7,364 nt of DNA from Alphaproteobacteria bacterium. GTDB taxonomy: Bacteria > Pseudomonadota > Alphaproteobacteria > UBA3830. The notes beneath the pieces are model-generated. The model did not search any database and was not told the DNA's origin. It worked only from the letters and a program-made list of their open reading frames with translations. The DNA lies in assembly GCA_025998735.1 (NCBI GenBank), contig BNWJ01000065.1, positions 1-7,364 of the forward strand, written 5' to 3'. The translations under genes were made by a program, and so were the position numbers. This document shows positions 1 through 6,964 of the stretch, one piece after another (within the stretch, counting starts at the first letter, position 1; each line of letters starts with the position of its first letter).

Positions 1-2
1 AA

Positions 3-107
3 AATATGTGGCGTTTAATATCGAAAATTAGACGAAAACTCTGCGCTCATACAATCGCTTTCTTTATCAATGGTGACATCACTTTCGACCAGATGATTGC
101 TTCATGA
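3..107 (+). CDS. 3' end of an ORF, possibly an IS982-like transposase C-terminus (partial)
   Basis: The frame is open from the window edge to a TGA at 105-107 and encodes about 34 residues. The tail has a basic stretch (SKIRRK) followed by CAHTIAFFIN and then DITFDQMIAS. From memory, basic-K-[LI]-x-A-x-T-[IL]-x-[FY]-x-[IL]-N is how many IS982-type transposases finish, so I read it as a transposase end; this is recollection, not a search. The stop overlaps the next start as ATGA (104-107). An ATG at 6 could also make it a chance short ORF, but it lacks a ribosome binding site in view. If the transposase reading is right, an IS element abuts or has cut into the 5' end of the following gene. Confidence 0.3.
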   Translation, partial: NMWRLISKIRRKLCAHTIAFFINGDITFDQMIAS

Positions 108-1432
108 AAAACATGCTCACTGCGTTACGTCCTTTTTATCAAGATAAAAATGAGCAAACAAAGTTTTTTGATGCGCTTGGTGAAACAGCTAAACAACTGA
201 AAGAAGCGACAGAAAAAAAGAAAGAAGCCTACAATTTATTGAAGCAAAAGGCGGTTTTTCATGAAGCATGCAAAGTATCTCGCGAACCAGATGTCAGTGA
301 AAAGACGGTTGTTGACAATTTAAAAAAACTACTGGGCTTTGAGGACACAGACGAAGTACGCTATATGGATCCTGCATTTCTAATCGAAGGAATGGAGCTG
401 CCCAAAGATGAAAAAGATAAACTTTTAGGTTTTTTGAGCGCCGCAAAAGGCAACAAAGAAGTAATTGAGTATATCGAAAAATATTTGGATGAATGTGATT
501 ACATCGTTAGTTGTATAGATGACCCAAACAAGGAATGCTCTCTCACTCGTGAAGGTCTTAAAGAAGAAGTGATGCGCAATATATTGGAAGGGTGTAGAAA
601 AAGCACGATATATCAGAATGCTTTCATTACTCTGATTGCAAGAACGAAAATGCCTCAAACGTTTTTATCGACAAGGATTAATACCATGAATACCATGCTT
701 CCTAAATGGGGGCGTTTGTCATTTCGCACCAGCGATAGCCCAAAATCGGCTCTCGATAAAATCGAATATAATAATAAAGGACTCTATTTTCAATCGTTAC
801 ACGATGGCTTATCGAAAATAAAAAACTTATCAAATGGTTTGTTCAGTTATCCTTCAGATATGAGCGAAGTATTATCTCATGAATGCGGACATTCAATATC
901 TGCCGATATTGCAGAGTTCGCTTCCGAGGAGGCTACAATGGCAATTGTAGCTAAACTTGTAACTCGTAGATATAATTATGACGAATCTAGCGATTATTTT
1001 AAAAAATTATGGCCAGAAAATCAAGATGGCTTAAAAAGAAATCCCAAAGGGGCCAAAGAACTTGAATTAAAAACGACAGAACCATTAACGGCAGATTTGG
1101 CAAAAGAACTATTTCAGAATACAATGGAGGTCTTTCAAATAATGGGACTGGGAGTATTTGAAAATGACGGGAAAAAAGTGTTATGCATAAATCCGTTGAG
1201 TGATTTTGCCATATCTATGGAACTAGGGGAACCAATAAGATGGGGGCACGCTGGTATCGATGATAGTACAGATTTTAAATACTCTAAAACGAAAGTATAT
1301 GATGCGTTGTTTTCCATTCTCCATAGTAGCGCATGGAAATACGAGACTAAACTAACCATAAAAAAATGTTGGAGTGCTATAAAGAGTGGTTGGAATTGGT
1401 TGTTTCCAAGTAAAAAAGTTAAGAATGCTTAA
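104..1432 (+). CDS. Gene A: putative zinc metallopeptidase-like protein, type I, without signal peptide
   Basis: This 442-residue protein is unfamiliar as a named gene. It carries LSHECGHSIS with HExxH at residues 259-263, a typical zinc-metallopeptidase core. A later block around 364-382 reads NPLSDFAISMELGEPIRWGH (D367, E373, R379, H382). From about residue 50 (VFHEACKVSR) it aligns with gene C through RYMD, GLKEEV, AFITLIAR, the HExxH and the LSD/IRW block. It lacks the signal peptide of B, C and D and almost all of the coiled coil of C. Upstream, the same frame has a stop at 74-76 and no Shine-Dalgarno before ATG 104 or the alternative ATG 113. I therefore suspect a 5' truncation, perhaps by the element at 1-107, leaving either a cytoplasmic protein or a silent remnant. 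The tail (SAIKSGWNWLFPSKK) is basic and aromatic and differs from C. The ORF is certain; protease function is inferred from motifs only. Confidence 0.8.
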   Translation: MKNMLTALRPFYQDKNEQTKFFDALGETAKQLKEATEKKKEAYNLLKQKAVFHEACKVSREPDVSEKTVVDNLKKLLGFEDTDEVRYMDPAFLIEGMELPKDEKDKLLGFLSAAKGNKEVIEYIEKYLDECDYIVSCIDDPNKECSLTREGLKEEVMRNILEGCRKSTIYQNAFITLIARTKMPQTFLSTRINTMNTMLPKWGRLSFRTSDSPKSALDKIEYNNKGLYFQSLHDGLSKIKNLSNGLFSYPSDMSEVLSHECGHSISADIAEFASEEATMAIVAKLVTRRYNYDESSDYFKKLWPENQDGLKRNPKGAKELELKTTEPLTADLAKELFQNTMEVFQIMGLGVFENDGKKVLCINPLSDFAISMELGEPIRWGHAGIDDSTDFKYSKTKVYDALFSILHSSAWKYETKLTIKKCWSAIKSGWNWLFPSKKVKNA

Positions 1433-1479
1433 CAACTTCTAATATGATCGCATGCCAGTTAATGTAAACACATGTGCCA

Positions 1480-1520
1480 AATGGCTTTGCAATACCCTCG
1501 GTACTAACGGCAAAGCCATT
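1480..1520. repeat. 11-bp perfect inverted repeat with nested 4-bp stem in the A-B gap
   Basis: The left arm AATGGCTTTGC (1480-1490) is exactly complementary to GCAAAGCCATT (1510-1520). Inside the 19-base loop, TACC (1493-1496) pairs with GGTA (1500-1503) around CTC. The transcript could fold into a long hairpin 47 bases after gene A. No U-run follows, so it is not a canonical intrinsic terminator. It may be a Rho-independent-like decay stop, an RNA-stabilising hairpin, or the end of a lost mobile element. Confidence 0.5.
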
Positions 1521-1533
1521 AGAGCTTGCGTTG
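1498..1533 (+). repeat. Copy 1 of a 36-base diverged direct repeat (partner at 3130-3165)
   Basis: By hand alignment this stretch matches 3130-3165 at 30 of 36 positions without gaps, and all six differences are transitions. The conserved core is ACGGCAAAG, then CATTAGAG. It overlaps the right arm of the inverted repeat and the short relic ORF. The two copies sit in the gap after gene A and the gap after gene B, so they probably mark the ends of duplicated units. Confidence 0.6.
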
Positions 1534-1635
1534 AAGAGTACGAAGGTAAGCTGAGAACGAATGAGCTGATTGACAAGCATTAAAGAGTGTTGGTGCTTTA
1601 TTGTCGTCGACAAAATAAAAAAAGGGGAAAATATA

Positions 1636-3114
1636 ATGAGACATCGCTTGACTCGCGGAATATTGGCAGTTGTGTTGCTAGCGAATTCTTCGTATTCAAT
1701 GGAAATCGTGCCGACAACAAATCATGAGTCGCAGGGAGACAGTTCTGTCATAGATCTAGAAGAGGGTGATAAAATTCACGCTATCAGATCCCTACAAATC
1801 GAACATAGTGAAAAAAACATGGAAGCGTTTTCAGAACCATTTGAATTGTCTTCTCCATTGTTAGATGGCTCTTTCAATGTTCGCAAATTGACGGCGGAAA
1901 GCATACTCAAAGGCCTTGAGGAACATATTGACGCTGCTAAAATTGCTTTTTATAAAGGATTACTTACCACTTCTCCAGAGAACAGTTATCCGTTGATTTT
2001 GCAAGAATATAGACATCTGGTAGAAAGATCTATTTTTGTTGACGTTGATTGTGTCGATGGACCATATGTTTATAGAAGAAAACAGCCGACAACTGCGAAC
2101 ATTGCAAAATTCATGACCATGGTGGATGCAAGTTTACGTTACTCTGAAGCCGGAAGAAAATCGTTGATATTATTTTTGGCTGCAAATGAGTGCATGAAGA
2201 CGCGAGCTCCACAAAAAGCCCTCATGTTGGAATCTTCTGGATACATGTCAGATTATATCAAGAAACCAATTGTGTCGTTAAAGCAGTGGTCAGGTGGGAT
2301 TTTCATCGAATCTACAGAAGAGCCTACAATGGAATACCCATTTTTAACCATTGGATGTAGCGATATGCAGTTTAACATTCAAGGATTAGTTCCTGCGCTT
2401 ACTCTAGTGTCCGGTTCAATGAAAATTACTTTACTTAATGCGCTGATGCACGAATTTAATCACGGCACACACACATCGCTTGGTTTAGGCAATTACAGCT
2501 TGCCGTTTCTAGAGAACTATTTTGCAAATCCTTTTTTGAAGGAACTTATGTTTAATCGTTTGGAAGATTTGAAATCAATCATTGGACAAAAAATTAGCAC
2601 AGCGCTAAACCAATTTGGTAAAGATAATTGTTTACTAGAACTGTTTAGAAAAACAATGCAGGATTTCCTTATTGATTATGCTGGTTCTGGAGTCAAAGTT
2701 AGCCCGATAACCGCGGATATCCTACAACAAAAAGACGAATTCATGAAAGAGTTAACTCATAAACTTGCATTGAGGGCAATTGGGGAAATGTGGCACTGTT
2801 GCTCGGAAGAAACCAATAATCTAATTGGCATACAGCTTGTTGAAAATACTCTTTTCATCAATACATTGAGCGATATGGATTGTTCACTTGAAAAAGTGGA
2901 AGCTATCCGTTGGCCTTACGAGGCACACGCTAAATTCGCTACTTCTGCAGTCTTCGAAGCAGATCTTGAATTAACGATAAATGGATTAGCTCCAGATGCT
3001 GATATTGAAGCGTGGTTCAAAAAAATTGTAGGTTACTGCTATGATAACGGAATTGGTAAACCGACAGAAAGAGCTTGGAAAACATTGCTGGGGCTTCATG
3101 GAGTTACACAGTAA
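1636..3114 (+). CDS. Gene B: secreted putative zinc metallopeptidase-like protein, type II
   Basis: I start the gene at ATG 1636, not at the upstream ATG 1570. AGGGGA lies 7 bases before it, and the protein then opens with a clean Sec signal peptide: basic MRHRLTR, hydrophobic GILAVVLLA, and NSSYS before a likely cut ahead of MEIV. The product is 492 residues. A spacer of about 60 residues precedes the core, which begins near residue 83 (RKLTAESILKGL). It continues with GRKSLILFLAANE, then HEFNH at 272-276, then ENYFANPFLK, then LSDMDCSLEKVEAIRWPY (D413, E419, R425, W426, Y428). It closes with PTERAWKTLLGLHG. The core and tail match gene D. HExxH supports a zinc peptidase fold, and a Glu in ENYF (about 17 residues past the second His) is a possible third zinc ligand. 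Export to the periplasm or beyond is likely; substrate unknown. Confidence 0.82.
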   Translation: MRHRLTRGILAVVLLANSSYSMEIVPTTNHESQGDSSVIDLEEGDKIHAIRSLQIEHSEKNMEAFSEPFELSSPLLDGSFNVRKLTAESILKGLEEHIDAAKIAFYKGLLTTSPENSYPLILQEYRHLVERSIFVDVDCVDGPYVYRRKQPTTANIAKFMTMVDASLRYSEAGRKSLILFLAANECMKTRAPQKALMLESSGYMSDYIKKPIVSLKQWSGGIFIESTEEPTMEYPFLTIGCSDMQFNIQGLVPALTLVSGSMKITLLNALMHEFNHGTHTSLGLGNYSLPFLENYFANPFLKELMFNRLEDLKSIIGQKISTALNQFGKDNCLLELFRKTMQDFLIDYAGSGVKVSPITADILQQKDEFMKELTHKLALRAIGEMWHCCSEETNNLIGIQLVENTLFINTLSDMDCSLEKVEAIRWPYEAHAKFATSAVFEADLELTINGLAPDADIEAWFKKIVGYCYDNGIGKPTERAWKTLLGLHGVTQ

Positions 3115-3120
3115 CCATTA

Positions 3121-3139
3121 TCAGCACAATCGGTGCTGA
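3121..3139 (+). terminator. Hairpin just after gene B, weak terminator candidate
   Basis: TCAGCAC (3121-3127) pairs perfectly with GTGCTGA (3133-3139) around a 5-base loop, six bases after the stop codon of gene B. T-rich stretches appear only from about 3171, so the usual hairpin-plus-U-run geometry is missing. A 7-bp stem of this sort is expected by chance a few times in a window this size, and position is the main argument. Confidence 0.25.
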
Positions 3140-3165
3140 CGGCAAAGTCATTAGAGTCTGTGTTG
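3130..3165 (+). repeat. Copy 2 of the 36-base diverged direct repeat (partner at 1498-1533)
   Basis: This copy sits in the gap between genes B and C and matches the copy in the A-B gap at 30 of 36 bases, with only transition differences. The left arm of the long inverted repeat seen at the first copy is absent here. Its 5' end overlaps the hairpin at 3121-3139. Confidence 0.6.
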
Positions 3166-3255
3166 CGAATATTTTTTACTTGTTTTTTTGCCCAAAGGCA
3201 GCTATATATATTTCTGTAATTATTGCGTTATGGTAGTTTTGTTATTTTTTATAAC

Positions 3256-3261
3256 GGAGGT
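3256..3261 (+). promoter_or_regulatory. Strong ribosome binding site of gene C
   Basis: GGAGGT lies 6 bases before ATG 3268, the best Shine-Dalgarno match in the window. It fixes the start at the codon that opens a signal peptide. A strong site on a gene that is now frameshifted suggests the damage is recent or is a sequence error. Confidence 0.8.
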
Positions 3262-3503
3262 CTTAAAATGAAAAAAGTACTGTATACAACTATTGTAACT
3301 GCGGTTTTTAACTTAAGTGCAGCAAATAGTAGTATAAATATTCCCTATATAAAGCTTTCAGGCGAAGAGACAACGACTGCAACAATGAGAACAGCAGTCG
3401 TACCAGCGATAGAAGTGTCGCCGGAAGAAGCATATAACGAATTTCTAGCCTACAGTAATCTATTGGCAAAATATAGCGATACAAAAAGAACCGTCGAAAA
3501 AGC

Positions 3504-3510
3504 AAAAAAG
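3504..3510 (+). other. A AAA AAG heptamer at the first frameshift of gene C
   Basis: In the entry frame the codons are GCA AAA AAG. A -1 slip on this heptamer leads directly into GAC TTC GAA GAT ATG, the frame that continues the protein. This is the same heptamer as the known E. coli dnaX frameshift site. The supporting elements are weak: no convincing Shine-Dalgarno-like sequence a few bases upstream, and downstream only a 4-bp TTGG/CCAA stem about 13 bases away. A lost A in a 7-A run explains it equally well, and the second frameshift favours decay or error. Confidence 0.45.
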
Positions 3511-4539
3511 ACTTCGAAGATATGTTGGCAAAAACCAATGAATGGGTGGCGTTAAATAAATTGAAGGCAGAAGAAGAGGCTTGCATAAAATGGTATAATT
3601 TGCATTGCAAACTGCAAGAAGCAAATGCACAATCGGAAGAACAGAAAAAAACGATAGCAGTAGAAGTAAAGGAATTGTGGATAAAATTTGACGATTTGAC
3701 GACGAAACGCAAACATGCAGAGAAAGAGCTTGAAGGCGCAAAAGAACAATCGAAAGAATTGAGGGAAGCTGAAGCAAACATAAAAAATTCAAAAAAACAC
3801 AATGAGGACGCGGCAAAAAATTTTGTGGCAGCCAAAAAAAGTGATAGAAGAAAGGTTGTCTTCCATGAAGTGCGTAAAGTATCTCGCAGACCTGAAGATA
3901 GTGCTGAAGTGGCTGCTGCCGACGATTTGAAAAGTCGACTTGGTTTAGGCGATGATTATGAAATACGCTATATGGATGCAAAGTCTATAATTGGAGGAAT
4001 GGGTTTTTCTGCAAGTGAAAAGGAGCGCTTTTTAAATCTTTTGAAGGCAAAAAACGAAAGTGAAGCAATTAAGTGTATAGAAAATTATCTAAATAATGAT
4101 TGCGTTTTCTTTGATAAAGATTTAAAAAACGATGAAGGTCTAAAAGAAGAAGTGTCGCGTAATGCATTGAAAGGATGCAAAGAAAGCAAAGCATGCATGG
4201 ATGCTTTTATCACCCTGATTGCAAGAGTAGAAATGCCTCAACCATTTTTCTCTACGAAAATACAGCGCTTGACTTGTGAAAAGTCTCCTACCACACAGAA
4301 GGAGAAATTGAGCTTTATTCGCGCAGAGAACGCAACGTCTGATTGTGACAACAAAATCGAATTGAATAATAGGCAGTTGCATCTGTACTCGTTAGATGAA
4401 AATCCTTTGAAAACATTAAATTTGCCTAACGGTCTATCCTTATATCCTGCAGATATAAGATACACGTTATCACATGAATGTGGGCATTCCATATCCGGAA
4501 ATTTCGCACGCTGGAACTCGAAAGACAACACAATGGATG

Positions 4540-4542
4540 TTT
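4540..4542 (+). other. Second frameshift point of gene C (T run)
   Basis: After ACA ATG GAT the frame runs to a TAA at 4554-4556. Adding one T to this TTT run gives TMDVLSKLI, which lines up with TMAIVAKLV of gene A and joins the downstream frame that carries the LSD/IRCGH block. The break is therefore localised to within a few bases by the paralogue. No slippery motif is present. Confidence 0.7.
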
Positions 4543-5155
4543 ATCTAAGCTCATAAACATTACAAAGAACGAGGAAAACATTGCATATAATCGTCGATGT
4601 CTTGAAGAGAACTCAATTAAGGTACCAGAGGACATTTTTGCAAAATATCTAGAAGAAATCAGAAATGGAAATCCAAATGCATCAACCGATGCACAGATAG
4701 ATGATTATCCAACATCACCAGAAGTAGCGGCAGGTCGTCTATTTAAGAATACAATGGAAGTTCTTCAGATAATGGGACTAGGAGTATGGGAAAAGGATGG
4801 AAAAAAAGTACTGTGCATAAATTTGTTGAGCGATTTTGCAATATCTAGAGAATTAGGAGAGCCAATAAGATGTGGCCATGGATGTGGCGACCCATCGCAG
4901 TTCACCTCCAAGTTGTCACCTCATTTTTATCGATATGATGAGCTTGTAAAATATTCTAAAAATACAGAAGTATTTGATGCTTTAACTAGGGTATATGATG
5001 CTTTGTCTATAATTAGCAATAGTAGTATAGAAGAACACGAAGATGTATTGAATAGATATACGTTTTTATAACGCAATACTTTTTGACATGGCAATCGCCG
5101 ATTCGGCATGTTGTGCGCGATATATTCCTCGCATTATGTTTATTTGGTCTTTTTG

Positions 5156-5161
5156 ACGGAG
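5156..5161 (+). promoter_or_regulatory. Ribosome binding site that selects the GTG start of gene D
   Basis: ACGGAG ends 6 bases before GTG 5168. It resembles the ACGGAGG in front of gene C, and it argues for the GTG rather than the ATG at 5108, which has no such site. Confidence 0.7.
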
Positions 5162-5167
5162 ATTTTT

Positions 5168-6964
5168 GTGAAAAAACTATTTGTAAAGACATTGTCTATT
5201 ACTGCTCTTATGCTTTCTTTAACAACATGCTACTCGATTGAGTTTCTATCTCGAGAAGGAAGAGAAGCTGCAGAAAAGTTTAAACATGCGGAATTTGATG
5301 TGTCGGATGGAGGGCTGAAAGGAATTAAATTAAAAATGACTCCTGAACTTTCTGCATATCGTAAAGATACTGAAAAACATATTATTAAAGAACTGCATGC
5401 ACTGTTTTCGAAAAACTATCCAGCAACGAGCCAAAAAGACAAAGAGGAGTATTGCAATAAATTTCTTTTAGTTAAAGATGATAATCCATCTCTTAATTGG
5501 GATTATATAGGAGGAATTATAAGATCATATATTTCTAATATTAATTCATTATTGTCCTTAAATGAAACGATAAGACAATCGGTTATTGACGAAGTTGGTT
5601 CACTTCTGCGTGAATCATTGACGAAATATAGAGATGATTTATCTATTCATCTTGCCTCTTCTCAAATAACATATGAAGCCCGAAAGATGTACGCATCTTT
5701 TTTCCTCAAACACGACGAAGCTAATGTATTGAATTTTTCAGAAAAAATATCACCTGAATTATTCGCAGAATTATCACAAGAACAAAAAAATGCTTATGGA
5801 TTCAAGTCTGAAAACATAAGAATAATAACCGCAAATAGTATTTTAAAAGCACTTGGGAATCTTGCAATTTTTGGAAAAGAACGAGAAAGTTTTTATAGAG
5901 GGCTGCTGCATTCAGAGAGCAACCCCAAATTGCTTACTTTATATGAAAAGCTTTTTGATGACGCTGATAAAGCTAGCGAAATTCCTGTCTCAAGTGAATT
6001 GATTGTAAATTTCGATACCTTGGTAAAAACGAACGCGGCAGAAGTTGAATTATACAAAAAGAATTTCATGGAAAATGTTAGAATTTCTCTGTCTTCAAAT
6101 TCAGGCCGCCAGGCTTTAGTACTGTTTTTAGCCGCCCATGAATATGAGAGCAAATCTTCCGAAAAAGAGAAACTTATTTTTTCATCTGCTAGCGAAACCG
6201 GTAAAGCGGAATATCCGATCTTTGATGTCAATTTTTCTTCTGACATCAATACATTAGTATTACCAAAATTTGAGGGAGAAATATCAATTTTGGGTTATAA
6301 AAAAGCCTCCAAAAAAGATATTTCAGCTCTGTTTAGACATGAACTAAAACATGCGGTTAATGGAATATGTGGTTTAGCAGGCAGTGTTTTTGATCGTAGA
6401 TATAGTGAATATCATGAAGAGTACATGAATAATCCATTTCTAAAAGATTTATTGTTTTCGGACGTTGATAAAATGCGCATCGAAATCAAAGCATCTATCG
6501 CAACCTTCTTAGGCAAGCTATCAAAAGAAGAAAAGGTGGCATTTGTTGATTCTATGAAAGAGTTTTGTGATATTGCTTTATCCTATGAAGCAGAAAAAGA
6601 TGAAGATAAATTCGTTGATGATGTGGCGTTTAAACTAGCAGTGACTGTCACTGATGTGTGGAATCTTCCTGAAGAAATAAACAATATAATCGGCGTTCAA
6701 CTAGTAGGAGATGTATTGTATGTCAATATGCTCAGTGATTTGGACTCATCTTTAGAAAAACAAGAAGCTTTTCGTTGGACACACATGTATGATTTTGATG
6801 CACTCGATGAGCAAAAAAGTGAAGTGCGTTTAGTGTCTCTAACTGATCAAAACGCAAGAACGTTTATGAAAGAATTTTATACAAAATATATAACCTCTCC
6901 GTTCAATCATCCGACCGAAAAAGCATTAAACACACTCCTTAAGCTTCACGGAATTAAGTCGTAG
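5168..6964 (+). CDS. Gene D: secreted putative zinc metallopeptidase-like protein, type II, long form
   Basis: The GTG at 5168 gives a 598-residue protein with a Sec signal peptide: MKKLFVK, then hydrophobic TLSITALMLSL, then TTCYS before IEF. The cut context (YS-[IM]E) is shared with gene B. LTTC could be taken for a lipobox, but Thr before the Cys is atypical. An extra region of about 130 residues compared with B, mostly charged and probably helical, precedes the shared core, which starts near residue 218 (RIITANSILKAL). Then come SGRQALVLFLAAHE, HELKH at 391-395, EEYMNNPFLK, and LSDLDSSLEKQEAFRWTH (D524, E530, R536, W537, H539). The end is PTEKALNTLLKLHG, matching B. It lies 96 bases after gene C and is the best preserved full-length member. 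The fold is inferred from HExxH plus the conserved D/R/H block; substrate and activity are unknown. Confidence 0.83.
   Translation: MKKLFVKTLSITALMLSLTTCYSIEFLSREGREAAEKFKHAEFDVSDGGLKGIKLKMTPELSAYRKDTEKHIIKELHALFSKNYPATSQKDKEEYCNKFLLVKDDNPSLNWDYIGGIIRSYISNINSLLSLNETIRQSVIDEVGSLLRESLTKYRDDLSIHLASSQITYEARKMYASFFLKHDEANVLNFSEKISPELFAELSQEQKNAYGFKSENIRIITANSILKALGNLAIFGKERESFYRGLLHSESNPKLLTLYEKLFDDADKASEIPVSSELIVNFDTLVKTNAAEVELYKKNFMENVRISLSSNSGRQALVLFLAAHEYESKSSEKEKLIFSSASETGKAEYPIFDVNFSSDINTLVLPKFEGEISILGYKKASKKDISALFRHELKHAVNGICGLAGSVFDRRYSEYHEEYMNNPFLKDLLFSDVDKMRIEIKASIATFLGKLSKEEKVAFVDSMKEFCDIALSYEAEKDEDKFVDDVAFKLAVTVTDVWNLPEEINNIIGVQLVGDVLYVNMLSDLDSSLEKQEAFRWTHMYDFDALDEQKSEVRLVSLTDQNARTFMKEFYTKYITSPFNHPTEKALNTLLKLHGIKS

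Larger units (their letters stand above)
1452..1583 (+). other. Short 43-codon ORF in the A-B gap, probable gene relic
   Basis: The frame from ATG 1452 to TAA 1583 encodes 43 residues beginning MPVNVNTCAKWLCNTLG, followed by GKAIRACVEEYEGKL and ending in TNELIDKH. There is no ribosome binding site, and the frame runs through the strong inverted repeat at 1480-1520. Its middle (TLGTNGKAIRACV) resembles a stretch after gene B that in one frame reads TIGADGKVIRVCV, so the same small module occurs twice. I do not recognise the family. It looks like the tail of a lost gene copied with the neighbouring genes rather than a working small protein, though a real short product cannot be excluded. Confidence 0.2.
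3268..5071 (+). pseudogene. Gene C: type I metallopeptidase-like gene broken by two single-base frameshifts
   Basis: Three overlapping frames rebuild one protein. It is read from ATG 3268 to about 3510, then one frame back until about 4540, then one frame back again to the TAA at 5069-5071. Restoring one A in the run at 3504-3509 and one T in the run at 4540-4542 gives about 601 residues. The start is a Sec signal peptide (MKKVLYTTIVTAVFNLSAANS). A Lys/Glu/Ala-rich stretch at about 55-195 is a probable coiled coil. A core like gene A follows (VFHEVRKVSR, RYMD, GLKEEV, AFITLIAR), then HECGH at restored 403-407, then LSDFAISRELGEPIRCGH (D523, R535, H538). The usual Trp after that Arg is Cys here. 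Without repair the first frame stops at 3555 after 95 residues. The second break falls just after HExxH and separates it from the D/R/H block. Either a decaying gene or homopolymer sequencing errors; the same protein seen whole elsewhere would decide. Confidence 0.75.

Noticed and set aside
1570..1602. TTGACA at 1570-1575 as a promoter for gene B
   Set aside because: The -35 match is perfect, but the only TATAAT-like hexamer (TTTATT at 1597) is about 21 bases away, too far for a standard sigma-70 spacing.
3373..3401. 8-bp inverted repeat ACGACTGC / GCAGTCGT inside gene C
   Set aside because: An 8-bp stem with a 13-base loop is expected about once or twice by chance in this window, and it is over 100 bases before the slippery site.
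3308..3981. Two long minus-strand ORFs (173-175 codons) opposite gene C
   Set aside because: They are rich in Phe, Leu, Ser and Cys, as expected from the reverse strand of a Lys/Glu-rich coiled coil. They lack ribosome binding sites and overlap each other.
5083..5126. TTGACA at 5083-5088 as a promoter for gene D
   Set aside because: No acceptable -10 lies 16-18 bases downstream; the nearest TATATT starts at 5121, 32 bases away.
5108..5168. ATG 5108 as the start of gene D
   Set aside because: It has no Shine-Dalgarno and would bury the signal peptide behind 20 extra residues. GTG 5168 has ACGGAG at proper spacing.
5168..5240. Gene D as a lipoprotein (LTTC)
   Set aside because: Thr directly before the Cys is a poor lipobox, and the YS-[IM]E context shared with gene B favours ordinary signal peptidase I cleavage.
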